Assembly: GCA_018240405.1 (NCBI GenBank)
Contig: JAFEFW010000617.1
Location: forward strand, 1 to 64,000
DNA length: 64,000 nt
Direction of reading: 5' to 3'
Source of the DNA: Pseudomonadota bacterium
GTDB taxonomy: Bacteria; Pseudomonadota; Alphaproteobacteria; Acetobacterales; Acetobacteraceae
Shown here: piece after piece, positions 20,585 to 31,136 of the stretch
Layout of the letters: the number at the start of each line of letters is the position of its first letter
Numbering within the stretch: position 1 is the first letter of the stretch
Translations under genes and position numbers: made by a program
The notes under the pieces: model-generated
Databases searched by the model: none
The model's input: only the letters and a program-made list of their open reading frames with translations
What the model was told of the DNA's origin: nothing

Positions 20585-21904
20585 GTGCGCATTGCAATGA
20601 TTGGCGGCGGCTACGTCGGACTTGTCTCCGGGGCCTGCCTGGCCGAGTTCGGTACCGAAGTGACGGTCGTCGAGGCCGATGCCGACAAGCTCGCCGCTTT
20701 GAATGAAGGACGTATGCCAATCTATGAACCCGGCCTGGAAAAGCTGGTGCAGGAGAATGTGGCAGCCGGCCGCCTGACCTTTACCAACGACCTGACGACC
20801 GGCGTCGCCGGCGCCGAAGCCGTCTTCATCGCCGTCGGCACGCCGACCCGGCGCGGCGACGGCCATGCCGATCTGAAATACGTCTATGCGGCCGCGGAGC
20901 AGGTGGCGCGGGCCCTCACCGGCTACGCCGTGATCGTGACGAAATCCACCGTACCGGTCGGCACCAGCCGCCAGATCCAACAGATCGCGCAGTCCGTCCG
21001 TCCGGATCTGGAATTCGATGTCGCCTCCAATCCAGAATTCCTGCGGGAAGGCAACGCCATCGGCGACTTCATGCGTCCCGACCGCGTCGTCATCGGTGCC
21101 GAGTCGGATCGCGCTCGGGAAATCCTGCGCCGGCTGTACCGGCCGCTGTACCTGATCGAGGCGCCGATCGTGTTCACCTCGATTGAAACGGCGGAACTGA
21201 CGAAATACGCCGCCAATGCGTTTCTGGCGATGAAGGTCACGTTCATCAACGAAATGGCGGACCTGTGCGAGAAGGTCGGGGCCGACGTGCATGACGTTGC
21301 TCGCGGCATCGGCCTCGACGGCCGCATCGGCCGCAAGTTCCTGCACCCCGGACCGGGCTATGGCGGCTCCTGCTTTCCAAAGGATACGCTGGCTCTGGTG
21401 CGTACCGCGCAGGATTACGGCGCCCCGTCGCGTCTGGTAGAGGCGACCGTCGCCGTCAACGACGCCCGCAAGTCCAGCATGGCGGTCCGCGTCGTCAACG
21501 CCTGCGGCGGGTCCGTCCGCGGCAAGACGATCGGCGTCCTGGGCCTGACCTTCAAGCCCGAGACTGATGACATGCGCGATTCCCCGTCGATCTCCATACT
21601 GTCTCGCCTCGCCGGCGATGGCGCGACAATCCGGGCGTTCGACCCTGAGGGCATGGAGCAGGCGAAGCCGCTGCTGCCGGAAGGCGTCATCTACTGCAAG
21701 GACGCCTTGGACGCGGCGTCCGGCGCTGACGTGCTGGTGCTGATCACCGAGTGGAATGAATTTCGCGCCCTGGCGCCAACGCGTATTGCCGCGGCCATGC
21801 GCGGCCGCGTGGTCGTTGACCTGCGCAATGTCTACGACCCGGCGGCCATGCGCGAGGCTGGATTTGACTACCACGGGGTTGGGCGGCCACACCTGCGTCC
21901 CTGA
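20585..21904 (+). CDS. UDP-glucose 6-dehydrogenase
   Basis: A 439-residue enzyme converting UDP-glucose to UDP-glucuronate with two NAD. The start is a GTG (VRIAMIGGGYVGLVSG), placing the NAD loop at the N-terminus. The catalytic Cys263 is in GPGYGGSCFPKDTLAL and the central-helix lysine in ELTKYAANAFLAMK. Length fits the Ugd/TuaD group. It ends TGATG, sharing one base with rsmB, so the two are coupled. The product would feed capsule, exopolysaccharide or LPS assembly, consistent with glycan genes downstream. Confidence 0.95.
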   Translation: MRIAMIGGGYVGLVSGACLAEFGTEVTVVEADADKLAALNEGRMPIYEPGLEKLVQENVAAGRLTFTNDLTTGVAGAEAVFIAVGTPTRRGDGHADLKYVYAAAEQVARALTGYAVIVTKSTVPVGTSRQIQQIAQSVRPDLEFDVASNPEFLREGNAIGDFMRPDRVVIGAESDRAREILRRLYRPLYLIEAPIVFTSIETAELTKYAANAFLAMKVTFINEMADLCEKVGADVHDVARGIGLDGRIGRKFLHPGPGYGGSCFPKDTLALVRTAQDYGAPSRLVEATVAVNDARKSSMAVRVVNACGGSVRGKTIGVLGLTFKPETDDMRDSPSISILSRLAGDGATIRAFDPEGMEQAKPLLPEGVIYCKDALDAASGADVLVLITEWNEFRALAPTRIAAAMRGRVVVDLRNVYDPAAMREAGFDYHGVGRPHLRP

Positions 21905-23142
21905 TGGCCGATCCGACCCGGGACTCCGCGTTTGACCTCCTGACCGCCGTGCTGGAGCGGCGCCGCCCGTTGGAGGAGGCGCTGGACTCCCTGCCGAAGG
22001 TCGACGCGCGCGACAAGGCGGCGGCGCATCGTATCGCCGCCGCCGTGCTTCGGCGGATGGGCACGCTGGACGCGGTACTGGAACCGCATCTGCGCCGGAA
22101 GCCGCCCGATCCGGTTCGTGTCATCCTGCATATCGGCGCCGCCGGCCTGTTGCTGCTGGATACGCCGGTCCATGCGGCTGTCGGAACTGCCGTCGCGCTG
22201 GCTCGGACCAAGCGGCTGACACCGTTCGCGGGCCTGGTGAACGCCGTGCTCCGAAAGGTCGCCACCGCCGGGCGGGCGGTGCTGGCCGACCTGGATTCGC
22301 CGCGCCTGGATACGCCGGCTTGGCTTTGGTCGTCCTGGGGTGCGGACGCGCGCGCCATCGCGCTGGCGCATCAGCACGAGGCACCGCTCGACCTGACGCG
22401 CCAGCCCGGCGTCGCAGTGCCGGAAGGGGGCGTTGAACTGCCGACCGGTTCGGTGCGGTTTCCGGCCGGCACAGCTGTCGCGTCGATCCCTGGCTTCGAG
22501 GAGGGACGCCTTTGGGTGCAGGATGCCGCGGCGGCGCTGCCCGCGCGCCTGCTGGCGGTGCGGCCGGGGGAGCGCGTGGCTGATCTATGCGCCGCGCCTG
22601 GCGGCAAGACCGGACAGCTTGCTGCCGCCGGCGCAGCCGTAATCGCGGTGGATCGCGACAAACAGCGCGTGCAGCGCCTGACCGAGAATTTGCGGCGCTG
22701 GGACCTGCAGGCAGATGTCATTACCGCTGATGCGACCCAGTGGCGCCCGACGCAGCTATTGGACGCTGTGTTGCTGGACGCGCCGTGCAGCGCCACCGGG
22801 ACGATTCGACGCCATCCCGATGTCGCGCATCTGAAGCGGCCACGCGATCCGCAGACCTTAGCCGAGACACAGGATGCGCTGCTGGAGGCGGCAGCCGCCA
22901 TGCTTCGTCCGGGCGGCAGGTTGGTTTATGCCGTATGCTCACTGCAACCGGAGGAAGGGCAGCCTCGTATTGCTGCTGCCGTGGCGCGTGGCGGACTGCG
23001 GCATGATCCCTTTACCGCTGAGGAATTGCAGGCGGTGCCCGAGGCGCTGACACCCGAGGGATTTCTCCGCACTCACCCCGGCCTTTGGGCGGAACGCGGT
23101 GGAATGGACGGATTCTTTGCGGCACGGTTGGTTCGGCTCTGA
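21904..23142 (+). CDS. rsmB: 16S rRNA (cytosine-967-C5) methyltransferase
   Basis: A 412-residue protein with an N-terminal NusB-like RNA-binding domain (about 5-135) and a C-terminal SAM domain. The SAM-binding motif is ADLCAAPGGKTGQL. The two catalytic cysteines of the RsmB family are in LLDAPCSATGTIRRHPD and VYAVCSLQPEEG. The start overlaps the ugd stop. Order rsmB, heparinase-like gene, purH is shared with other alphaproteobacteria (family-level knowledge). Confidence 0.95.
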   Translation: MADPTRDSAFDLLTAVLERRRPLEEALDSLPKVDARDKAAAHRIAAAVLRRMGTLDAVLEPHLRRKPPDPVRVILHIGAAGLLLLDTPVHAAVGTAVALARTKRLTPFAGLVNAVLRKVATAGRAVLADLDSPRLDTPAWLWSSWGADARAIALAHQHEAPLDLTRQPGVAVPEGGVELPTGSVRFPAGTAVASIPGFEEGRLWVQDAAAALPARLLAVRPGERVADLCAAPGGKTGQLAAAGAAVIAVDRDKQRVQRLTENLRRWDLQADVITADATQWRPTQLLDAVLLDAPCSATGTIRRHPDVAHLKRPRDPQTLAETQDALLEAAAAMLRPGGRLVYAVCSLQPEEGQPRIAAAVARGGLRHDPFTAEELQAVPEALTPEGFLRTHPGLWAERGGMDGFFAARLVRL

Positions 23143-23275
23143 TGCATGCCTTGTGCCCGATCCATGGCACTGTCTAGAAACGCTGCATGTCGTCTGATGT
23201 CCGCTTGATCGCGTGCGAGTCGCGAAACGATCGATCTGGCTTTCCCACCATCGCATCCATCATCCGAGGGTGTGA

Positions 23276-24889
23276 ATGAACGCCGGTGCGGCTCCCGGTA
23301 AATGGCTGCGCGGTGCGCGGCGGGCAATGGCGCGGCTGCCCAATCTGCGGATGGGACGGATCCCGGACGCGCCGGCACTGTCGGTCCGTGATCCGTGGCC
23401 CGGCGACGGGGACCGCGGCGCGCGGCTGATCAAGGGCGAACTGGAGTTTGGCGGCGCGGTACAACCACTGCAGCCCGGCGGCTGGCACGCATCGGGCGGC
23501 TCACCTGACCTGCGCGCCGCTGCGCATAGTTTCAGCTGGCTGCGCGACCTGCGCGCCCTTGGCACGGATGCCGCCCGTCTGAAGGCGCGCGCGCTGGTGG
23601 TCGACTGGATCGCCAATCCGCCTTCGGATCCGGTGGCGCACAGGTCCGACGTCGTCGGCGCCCGGATCACCGCCTGGCTGGGACATTACGATTTCTTTGC
23701 GGCGACGGCGGACGATGCATTCCGCCAGCGATTGATGGCGCGGCTGGTTGCCGACGCGCGCAGCCTGTCGGCCGCCCTGCCGGCGGAAGAGCTGGATGCG
23801 CGGGCACTGACGGCATTGAAGGGGCTGGTCGCCGCGGCGGTCGCGCTGCGGGAACAGAGTGGCTTTCTGGCCCGGGCGCTGCGGTTTTTGCCGCAGGAGA
23901 TCACGCGACAGATTCTGCCGGACGGTTGCCACGCCGAACGCAGTCCCGCGGCGCAGTTGGCGGCGCTACAGGATTTAACGGAAATTCGCGCCCTCTTGCA
24001 GAGCGCGCAGACCGCGCCGCCGCCAGCGCTGACCGGTGCGATCGACCGCATGGCGCCGGCGCTGCGGCTGATGCGCCACGGTGATGGCGGCCTGGCGCTG
24101 TTCAACGGCAGCAAGGAGGAAAGCGACTCGCTGATCACCCTGGTGCTGAACCAGGCCGGACGTGGTGGCCGCAGCCCGGCGTCGCTCAGCGAGGGCGGCT
24201 TCCACCGCATGCAGGCCGGGCGGACGGTGCTGATCGTCGATTGCGGCGCACCGCCGCCGGCGGGCGTCGACCGGCGCTCGCATGCCGGCACGCTGTCGAT
24301 GGAGATGTCGGTCGGGCGCGACCGGCTGATCGTGAACTGTGGCGCCTTCCCGGCCGGCCCGCCGGAGTGGCGGGACGCCTCGCGCGCAACGGCGGCGCAC
24401 TCGACGCTGGTCATCGCCGACACCAACAGCAGCGAACTGAAGCCCGAGGGGCTGGGGCGCCGGCCACAGAATGTTGAGGCGCAGCGACAGGAAGCCGCCG
24501 GTGCACACTGGCTGGACGCATCGCATGATGGCTGGCGCAAGCCGTTTGGCGCGATCTACCGCCGACGCCTGTACATGGCGGAGAGCGGCGAGGACGTTCG
24601 CGGCGAGGACCTGATTGAGGCACCCGAACCGCAGCCCTTTACCCTGCGGTTTCATCTGCACCCGGACGTGCAGGCCAATCTGCAACAGGATGGCGCGACG
24701 GTGCTGCTGAGGCTGCGCTCCGGCAGTTTCTGGCGGTTGCGCGCCGATGGGGCGCGGCTGAGCCTGGAAGAGAGCATCTACCTCGGTGGCCTGGAGCCAC
24801 GGCGCAGTGAGCAGGTGGTGCTGACCGGATTTGCTGACGAATCGCAGCAGGTGAAATGGGCGCTGAGCAAGGTTGAGCGGGCGGGGTGA
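23276..24889 (+). CDS. Heparinase II/III family protein
   Basis: A 537-residue protein. The N-terminal two thirds form an alpha-helical toroid (repeated Leu/Ala/Arg helices; RLIKGELEFGGAVQPL near the front). The C-terminal part is beta-sandwich-like, with the family block HAGTLSMEMSVGRDRLIVNC and DASRATAAHSTLVIAD. No cleavable signal peptide is visible, unlike many secreted polysaccharide lyases, so a cytoplasmic or membrane-side role in glycan turnover is possible. It lies between rsmB and purH, an arrangement recurring in alphaproteobacteria without a known reason. Lyase activity is not proven by sequence alone. Confidence 0.85.
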   Translation: MNAGAAPGKWLRGARRAMARLPNLRMGRIPDAPALSVRDPWPGDGDRGARLIKGELEFGGAVQPLQPGGWHASGGSPDLRAAAHSFSWLRDLRALGTDAARLKARALVVDWIANPPSDPVAHRSDVVGARITAWLGHYDFFAATADDAFRQRLMARLVADARSLSAALPAEELDARALTALKGLVAAAVALREQSGFLARALRFLPQEITRQILPDGCHAERSPAAQLAALQDLTEIRALLQSAQTAPPPALTGAIDRMAPALRLMRHGDGGLALFNGSKEESDSLITLVLNQAGRGGRSPASLSEGGFHRMQAGRTVLIVDCGAPPPAGVDRRSHAGTLSMEMSVGRDRLIVNCGAFPAGPPEWRDASRATAAHSTLVIADTNSSELKPEGLGRRPQNVEAQRQEAAGAHWLDASHDGWRKPFGAIYRRRLYMAESGEDVRGEDLIEAPEPQPFTLRFHLHPDVQANLQQDGATVLLRLRSGSFWRLRADGARLSLEESIYLGGLEPRRSEQVVLTGFADESQQVKWALSKVERAG

Positions 24890-25232
24890 ACAGGCACCGA
24901 GGGGCTATGCGTCTGCTGGTCGGTTCCACCTGAGGCGCTACGATGTCATCTCCACGTCACAGCGCGTGGCAGCCCCTGCGCGCCGAGCTGAGCACCATGC
25001 CCTGCGCGTTTCTATCGTGGGCTGACGGGCCCGGCCTACTTGGCGTGACGTGCCGCGGCCGGCGAGAGCACCCTCGGGACAGACCCGCTGGCGTGCTTTG
25101 CCGGGCCGTGCGGTGGTGGCAACTGCGGTGCGCCCCCCTTAAGATTAGCGGCGGTGAGCCAGCGCCCGCCATAGCGGTCGGGGCAAGAACCCGGCGCCTG
25201 TACAGTGAGGGTGCGGCCCAACTGCACGCCTG
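24890..25232. other. 343-bp gap before the GT4 gene, nothing recognised
   Basis: Open frames here are short and have no coding character. No terminator or consensus promoter was identified. Confidence 0.4.
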
Positions 25233-26384
25233 ATGAAAATTCTCGAAATCACCAACGTCGACTTCTCGCTGCGGCACTTCCTGTTGCCGCTGATGCGGGC
25301 GATCCGCAGTGCGGGGCATGAGACGGTAGGCGGCTGCGCCGAGGGACCATTGCTGGACGGCGTCCGCGCCGAAGGCTTCCGGGTCATTGCCTTCCCATTC
25401 GTACGTCGAGCATCGCCTTTGGCACACCTTCGGGCATTTCGTGCGTTGGTAGCGATCCTGCGCGCTGAGAAGCCCGACGTCGTGCACGCGCACATGCCAA
25501 TCAGCGGATTCCTAACGCGGATGGCCGCGTGGTGGGCCGGCGTGCCGACGATCGCCTATACCTGCCACGGCTTCGTTTTCAACTACCGGGACGAAAAGCT
25601 GACGTCGCGGCTGATTTCATTCCTGCTGGAGTGGACTGCAGCGCGCGTTACCGACGTGTTCCTGACCGTATCGGAAGCCGAGGCCGCCGACGCCCGGCGG
25701 CTGTGGATTGCCCGCAACGCCGTGGCGGTACGCAATGGCCGTGACCCGTCGATATTCCGCCCCAACCCGGATGCGCGCGCCGCTACGCGCGCCGCTCTCG
25801 GCGTGCCGGAGGACCGCGTCGTCGTGATCGCGGTTTCCCGGTTGGTCTGGCACAAGGGATACCCTGAACTGGCAGAAGCCATGGCTACGCTGCCGGAGCT
25901 GGAACTCTGGGTGGTTGGCGAGCGGCTGGCGTCTGATCGCGGCGCCGACATGGTGGCCGTGCTGCAAGCGGCTGGCCTCGGCGACCGCCTGCGCCTGTTG
26001 GGCTACCGCGAGGACATTCCGGACCTGATGGCCGCAGCCGACATCTTCACCCTGCCCTCCCGATTTGAGGGACTGCCAATGTCGGTAATCGAGGCGATGC
26101 TGACCGGCCTTCCCGTCGTCGCCACCCGTGTCCGCGGTCCGGACGAACAGGTGGTGCAGGACGTCACCGGCCTGAAGGTGCCCGCCGGCGACGGCTCCGC
26201 CCTTGGCGCCGCGCTCGGCCGCCTCGCTGCGGACAAGGCGCTGCGGCAGCGCATGGGCGAGGCTGGGCGGGCACGGGCCCTTGAACTGTACGACGAGGCA
26301 AAGGTGCTGGCGCGGACGCTGGACCTGCTGGGCCTGGCGGTTTATCCCGCCGGCCTTGAAGAGGCTCAGGATCCGCCGCCATGA
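25233..26384 (+). CDS. Family 4-type glycosyltransferase
   Basis: A 383-residue GT-B enzyme. The N-terminal domain carries [20 protein letters not shown] and the acceptor-side ending [13 protein letters not shown]. The C-terminal domain has the donor motif: [20 protein letters not shown] holds the E-x7-E pair that grips the nucleotide sugar, preceded by [15 protein letters not shown]. It resembles transferases of exopolysaccharide and O-antigen clusters. The stop overlaps the purH start by four bases, an odd coupling of glycan and purine genes. Specificity unknown. Confidence 0.9.
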   Translation: MKILEITNVDFSLRHFLLPLMRAIRSAGHETVGGCAEGPLLDGVRAEGFRVIAFPFVRRASPLAHLRAFRALVAILRAEKPDVVHAHMPISGFLTRMAAWWAGVPTIAYTCHGFVFNYRDEKLTSRLISFLLEWTAARVTDVFLTVSEAEAADARRLWIARNAVAVRNGRDPSIFRPNPDARAATRAALGVPEDRVVVIAVSRLVWHKGYPELAEAMATLPELELWVVGERLASDRGADMVAVLQAAGLGDRLRLLGYREDIPDLMAAADIFTLPSRFEGLPMSVIEAMLTGLPVVATRVRGPDEQVVQDVTGLKVPAGDGSALGAALGRLAADKALRQRMGEAGRARALELYDEAKVLARTLDLLGLAVYPAGLEEAQDPPP

Positions 26385-27955
26385 CAGACATCGTCCCCAT
26401 CCGCCGCGCACTGATCTCGGTTTCCGACAAGGCGGGGCTGGTGTCCTTCGCGAACGCGCTGGCCGACAAGGGCGTCGAGATCCTGTCCACCGGCGGATCC
26501 GCCCGCGCGCTCCGCGAGGCGGGCGTGCCGGTGAAGGAGGTCTCCGACCATACCGGGTTTCCGGAGATTCTCGACGGGCGGGTGAAGACGCTGGTGCCGC
26601 AGATCCATGGCGGCATCCTTGGCCGGCGCGATCTGCCGGAGCACGTGGCGCAGATGCAGCAACATGCGATCGCACCGATCGACCTGGTCGTGGTGAACCT
26701 CTACCCGTTCGAGGCAACGGTGGCGAAGGGCGCTCCGTACGACGACTGCGTGGAGAACATCGATATTGGCGGTCCGGCGCTGATCCGTGCGGCAGCGAAG
26801 AACCACGATTTTGTTGCCGTGCTGACCGATCCGGCGCAGTACCAGGCGGTTTTGGGTGAGTTCGGAGCATCCGGCGGCACGTCGCTGGCGCTGCGGCGGA
26901 CGCTGGCCGGGCAGGCATATGCCCGTACGGCGGCTTATGACGCAGCCATCTCCGCGTGGTTTGCGCAACAGCAGGCGCTGACCTTCCCGCAGCGCCTGAC
27001 CATCGCCGGCAGCCTGAAGCAGACACTGCGGTATGGCGAGAACCCGCACCAGGCGGCCGCTTTCTATACCGCTGGTGATCGCCCCGGCGTCGCAACGGCG
27101 ATGCAGGTGCAGGGCAAGGAACTTTCCTACAATAACTTCAACGACACGGACGCTGCCTTTGAGTGTGTGGCCGAGTTCGACGGGCCGACCATCGCCATCA
27201 TCAAGCATGCCACGCCCTGCGGTGTGGCCTCAGCGGCGAAGCTGGCTGATGCCTGGGATGCGGCGTTTCGCTGTGACCCAATCTCTCCCTATGGCGGCAT
27301 CGTCGCGGTGAATCGGACACTGGATGCAGCAGCAGCGGAGAAAATCGCCGCCATCTTCACCGAGGTGATCATTGCCCCGGACGCTGATGACGACGCCAAG
27401 GCGATTGTCGGCCGCAAGAAGAACCTGAGGCTGCTGCTGACCGGCGGGATGCCCGACCCGGCGTCCGGGGGACTGGCCTATCGTGGCCTCGCCGGCGGCT
27501 TTCTCGCCCAGACGCGCGACAATGGCCGGGTAAGCGCCGCCGATTTGAAAGTGGTTACCAAGCGCGCGCCGACCGAGGCGGAATTAGCCGACATGCTGTT
27601 CGCCTTCCGGGTCTGCAAGCACGTGAAGTCGAACGCCATCGTCTACGCCAAGGGCGGCGCCACGGTCGGCATCGGCGGTGGCCAGCCCAACCGTGCCGAC
27701 TCCGCCCGGATTGCCGCATGGAAGGCCGAGGAGGCGGCGAAAGCGGCGGGCTTGGCGGAGCGCCTGACGCAGGGCAGCGTGGTCGCGTCGGATGCTTTCT
27801 TCCCCTTTGCCGATGGTCTGGAAATCGCGATAGCCGCAGGGGCGACAGCGGTGATCCAGCCGGGCGGGTCAATCCGGGATGCCGAGGTCATCGCGGCGGC
27901 CGACGCGGCCGGCGTGGCCATGGTGTTCACGGGGATGCGCCATTTTCGGCACTGA
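26381..27955 (+). CDS. purH: Bifunctional AICAR formyltransferase / IMP cyclohydrolase
   Basis: The last two steps of IMP synthesis in one 524-residue protein. The N-terminal cyclohydrolase opens [20 protein letters not shown] and contains [13 protein letters not shown] and [16 protein letters not shown]. The formyltransferase part has [13 protein letters not shown], the catalytic [11 protein letters not shown] (Lys-His) and [20 protein letters not shown]. Length is normal. It is coupled to the GT4 gene upstream and convergent with greB. Confidence 0.97.
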   Translation: MTDIVPIRRALISVSDKAGLVSFANALADKGVEILSTGGSARALREAGVPVKEVSDHTGFPEILDGRVKTLVPQIHGGILGRRDLPEHVAQMQQHAIAPIDLVVVNLYPFEATVAKGAPYDDCVENIDIGGPALIRAAAKNHDFVAVLTDPAQYQAVLGEFGASGGTSLALRRTLAGQAYARTAAYDAAISAWFAQQQALTFPQRLTIAGSLKQTLRYGENPHQAAAFYTAGDRPGVATAMQVQGKELSYNNFNDTDAAFECVAEFDGPTIAIIKHATPCGVASAAKLADAWDAAFRCDPISPYGGIVAVNRTLDAAAAEKIAAIFTEVIIAPDADDDAKAIVGRKKNLRLLLTGGMPDPASGGLAYRGLAGGFLAQTRDNGRVSAADLKVVTKRAPTEAELADMLFAFRVCKHVKSNAIVYAKGGATVGIGGGQPNRADSARIAAWKAEEAAKAAGLAERLTQGSVVASDAFFPFADGLEIAIAAGATAVIQPGGSIRDAEVIAAADAAGVAMVFTGMRHFRH

Positions 27956-28049
27956 TGGCATTCCGCAAGCATAGGCGCGAGCAGATACCGGAGCGTCGCT
28001 GCCCTGCCCGCCGCTGGCTTGGCACCGCTGTCCTCTCTGGTAGGGGGTC

Positions 28050-28568
28050 CTACTCCATCGGATAGGTGATCTCGAGCACCTCCAGCACATCAAACCCGCG
28101 CGGCGTTCTCACCCGTACCTCGTCGCCCTGCTTTGCCTTCAGCAGGGCCAGCGCGACAGGCGAACCAATACTGATCTTGCCGGCCTCCATGTCCGCCTCA
28201 TCCACACCGACAATTGTGACAGTTACCTCGGCATCCCGCTCCGTGGCATAATAGGTCACTGTCGCACCAAAGAAGACGCGGTCCCGTTGCGGTTGCTGTG
28301 TCGGGTCCACGACCTCGGCATGTGCCAGACGGTTAGTCAGGAAGCGCAGGCGGCGGTCGATCTCGCGCAGGCGGCGCTTCCCCTCCTTGTAGTCGGCATT
28401 CTCGCTTCGATCCCCGTTCCCCGCCGCCCACGCGACGATGTCCACCACGCGGTGCCGCTCCATCTTTTGTGCCGCCAGCTCCGTGCGCAGCCGCGCATGC
28501 CCTTGGGGCGTCATGTAGAACTTGCCGCCCGGCAGCCGGGGCGGACCGTCATCCTCGTCGTCATCCAT
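28050..28568 (-). CDS. greB: Transcription elongation factor GreB
   Basis: Rescues backtracked RNA polymerase by stimulating transcript cleavage. I chose the ATG at 28568 ([20 protein letters not shown]), giving 172 residues. The N-terminal coiled coil carries the acidic tip in [20 protein letters not shown]; its Asp and Glu coordinate the catalytic magnesium. The [20 protein letters not shown] pattern is GreB rather than GreA. The C-terminal FKBP-like domain ends [20 protein letters not shown]. Single gene, divergent from the flavoprotein at 28661. Confidence 0.93.
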   Translation of the reverse strand: MDDDEDDGPPRLPGGKFYMTPQGHARLRTELAAQKMERHRVVDIVAWAAGNGDRSENADYKEGKRRLREIDRRLRFLTNRLAHAEVVDPTQQPQRDRVFFGATVTYYATERDAEVTVTIVGVDEADMEAGKISIGSPVALALLKAKQGDEVRVRTPRGFDVLEVLEITYPME

Positions 28569-28660
28569 CGGGAGGTTTTCCGACAGGGGCTGTCCGCGAC
28601 GCAAGCGGCACGGATTGCTTTTTGCACTGCAGCACAAATCTCTGCCGATACCCAAGTGAC

Positions 28661-30001
28661 ATGGACGACCCGATGGCAACCATAGCGAACCCCGAACCAC
28701 ACCGGATTGTCGTTGCCGGCGGCGGTGCCGGCGGGCTTGAGCTTGTCACCCGGCTGGGTGACACGCTGGGCAAGCAGGGTAAGGCGACGATTACCCTGGT
28801 CGAGAAATCACGCACCCATCTGTGGAAACCGCTGCTGCACTCGGTCGCGGCAGGCAGCCTGCGCCGTTCACAGCATGAGCTGAACTACCTGGCCCAGGCG
28901 CACTGGCACAATTTCACCTACCGTTACGGCGAGGTTGTCGGCATTGACCGCGGTGCCAGGCAGCTGAAGCTGGGAGCCATGCTGGACGAGGACGGTCGCG
29001 AAATCACGCCGCCGACCTCGATACCCTATGACACGCTGGTGATGGCCATCGGCAGTGTCACCAACGATTTTGGTACACCCGGCGCCGCGCACTATGCGGT
29101 GCCGCTGGAGAATCCCGAGCAAGCCAGCCGCTTCAACCGTCGCATGGTGAACGCCTGCCTCCGCGCCAATGCACAGAATGAACCGATCCGGCCGGGCCAA
29201 CTGCACGTAGCCATCATCGGCGCCGGTGCTACGGGAACAGAACTCGCCGCCGAACTCCACCGCACCGTTCGCCAGGTGCTGGCCTACGGCATGACCCGCA
29301 TCGATCCGATGCGCGACGTCCACATTGTACTGATCGAAGCGGCGGAGCGCATCCTGCCGGCGCTGCCGGAACGCATCTCCAACGCCACGCTGGATCTGCT
29401 GAAATCAATTGGTGTCGAGGTTCGGACCGGCGCTCGCGTCGCCGAAGTGCAAGCCGGCGGTGTGGTGCTGGCCAGCGGCGAATTCATTCCGTCGGAGCTG
29501 GTGGTATGGTCGGCCGGCGTGAAGGCACCTGACGTGCTGAAGAACTTCGACGGCCTGGACGTGAACCGGATCAATCAGTTGCAAGTGAAGCCGACGCTGC
29601 AGACGACGCTGGATCCCGATATCTTCGCGATCGGGGACTGCGCATCGTGCCCGCGCGAGGGGGCCACGACGCCGGTGCCGCCCCGTGCGCAGGCAGCGCA
29701 TCAGATGGCCTCGCATATGGTGAAGCAGATCAACCTGCGCCTCGCCGGCCAGGCGCCGGTGCCTTACGTCTACCGTGACTTTGGCTCACTTGTGTCGCTG
29801 GGCCGATACAGCACAGTCGGCAGCCTGATGGGTTTCCTGGTCGGGCGCAGCATGTTCATTGAGGGCATGTTCGCTCGACTGATGTATCGTTCCCTGTACA
29901 AGATGCATGAGGCGGCGCTGCACGGTGGCCCCTCAGTTGTCTGGCGCACGATTGTCAACGCGCTGGCGACCCGTCCAACCCCGACTGTGAAGCTGCACTG
30001 A
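28661..30001 (+). CDS. NDH-2-like NAD(P)/FAD-dependent oxidoreductase
   Basis: A 446-residue two-dinucleotide-binding-domain flavoprotein. The FAD loop is RIVVAGGGAGGLELVTRLGD, the NAD(P)H loop VAIIGAGATGTELAAEL, and the second FAD motif DIFAIGDCAS. The C-terminal region is amphipathic with RDFGSLVSLGRYSTVGSLMG, as in type II NADH:quinone dehydrogenases, which bind the membrane monotopically and pass electrons to quinone without pumping protons. The start could also be the ATG at 28673. It lies 92 bp from divergent greB and is followed three bases later by the fucosyltransferase-like gene. Sulfide:quinone reductase is less likely, as the paired catalytic cysteines are not evident. Confidence 0.85.
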   Translation: MDDPMATIANPEPHRIVVAGGGAGGLELVTRLGDTLGKQGKATITLVEKSRTHLWKPLLHSVAAGSLRRSQHELNYLAQAHWHNFTYRYGEVVGIDRGARQLKLGAMLDEDGREITPPTSIPYDTLVMAIGSVTNDFGTPGAAHYAVPLENPEQASRFNRRMVNACLRANAQNEPIRPGQLHVAIIGAGATGTELAAELHRTVRQVLAYGMTRIDPMRDVHIVLIEAAERILPALPERISNATLDLLKSIGVEVRTGARVAEVQAGGVVLASGEFIPSELVVWSAGVKAPDVLKNFDGLDVNRINQLQVKPTLQTTLDPDIFAIGDCASCPREGATTPVPPRAQAAHQMASHMVKQINLRLAGQAPVPYVYRDFGSLVSLGRYSTVGSLMGFLVGRSMFIEGMFARLMYRSLYKMHEAALHGGPSVVWRTIVNALATRPTPTVKLH

Positions 30002-30004
30002 CGC

Positions 30005-31009
30005 ATGGCCTACGCGATGTTTCCGGCCGCCGAGGCGGCGTTTCAGCCTGAGCGTCCGGACATCGCGAGCTATCTGTTCAACCACGGCGGCCTCAGCAAT
30101 CAAAAGATGGCTTTGGCCGGCTTGCTGCTGGCCGGCGTCACCAGCCATGGCCGCATCAACCTGCCTTACATCCACATCAGGAACCAGCGCGATCAGGTCG
30201 AGTGGCTGGCACGGTTTGAGGATGTGTTCGAGCTCGGCCCAGTCCAGAACTACGCGCGGCGGTATGGTTTCCCGGTGGAATGGACATTGCCGAGCGGCGA
30301 ACGAGGCGGGTGGCCGTATTTCAGGACGTTCAGCGAATATGTAACGCATGCGCACGAGCCCGATACAGTGCGAGCGTTGCTAAACGCCCTCGCAGCCCTG
30401 CGGCCGCGGCTCGCCGCTACCGCCTTTTTCTCGCGCCTCGTCGATCGTGTTTTCTCGCTCGGCTTACACGCGGTCATTCAGATGCGTATTGAGGCAGACT
30501 GGATGGGACACGCGCAAAGCCTGCTGCCACGCGTGGAGGGCAAGGACGATATCGCGATTGGGTACGAGGAAATCCTGCGTCGCACAGCGAATACCTTCCC
30601 GGACCTGCGCCGAGCCTACATAACCTGCGACGAGCCATCGTTACCGGTGTCCAAGGAGGTGATTCGCCAATTCGCGCAACAGCGTTTCGGGATCGGCCTG
30701 CTGTGGAAGAGTGACCTGATCGAGCCCGCACAGTTCAATCCGCTGGACCTGTCGATCATTGACTTTGAAGTTGCGCGGCGGGCCCCGCGTTTCATTGGCA
30801 TGTCATTATCCACCTTCGCCAACCTGTTGTGCATGGAAGCCTTCACTGCCCAGCGCCGCCACGTAACTGGCCATTTCGTCTACAACCATCCAGGCGATAC
30901 GGTGCGGGAGCGGCATGATAACGGCCTATGCCTGGCGTCGGCCGAAGCTGTCCTGCCGAACTGGACGAACCGGTTGTGGGAGGAAGAAGTCCTGGCTCAG
31001 CGCACGTAG
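30005..31009 (+). CDS. O-fucosyltransferase-like protein (putative)
   Basis: A 334-residue protein with no membrane helix. The N-terminus SYLFNHGGLSNQKMALAGLL matches the GG(L/F)xNQ opening of GDP-fucose O-fucosyltransferases. The C-terminal half has ARRAPRFIGMSLSTFANLLC, resembling the FxGxxxSTFxxxxxxxR donor-site block, and a closing RERHDNGLC. If right, it transfers fucose or a related deoxysugar from a GDP donor to a glycan or protein. It begins three bases after the NDH-2-like stop and faces, tail to tail, a glycosyltransferase bearing a fucolectin-like domain, which supports a fucose theme. A GT-B enzyme with another donor is the main alternative. Confidence 0.55.
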   Translation: MAYAMFPAAEAAFQPERPDIASYLFNHGGLSNQKMALAGLLLAGVTSHGRINLPYIHIRNQRDQVEWLARFEDVFELGPVQNYARRYGFPVEWTLPSGERGGWPYFRTFSEYVTHAHEPDTVRALLNALAALRPRLAATAFFSRLVDRVFSLGLHAVIQMRIEADWMGHAQSLLPRVEGKDDIAIGYEEILRRTANTFPDLRRAYITCDEPSLPVSKEVIRQFAQQRFGIGLLWKSDLIEPAQFNPLDLSIIDFEVARRAPRFIGMSLSTFANLLCMEAFTAQRRHVTGHFVYNHPGDTVRERHDNGLCLASAEAVLPNWTNRLWEEEVLAQRT

Positions 31010-31136
31010 CAGGGTCGGCGTCTGGAGGCAGTGATGGCTCTCCTGCGCTCTGCGCCCGCTCCGGCTCCGGCGCGCACCTGAACAGAGCTGATCAACCCGA
31101 CCCGGGATGACATAAAGAATTCGCACTGGCCTCATT

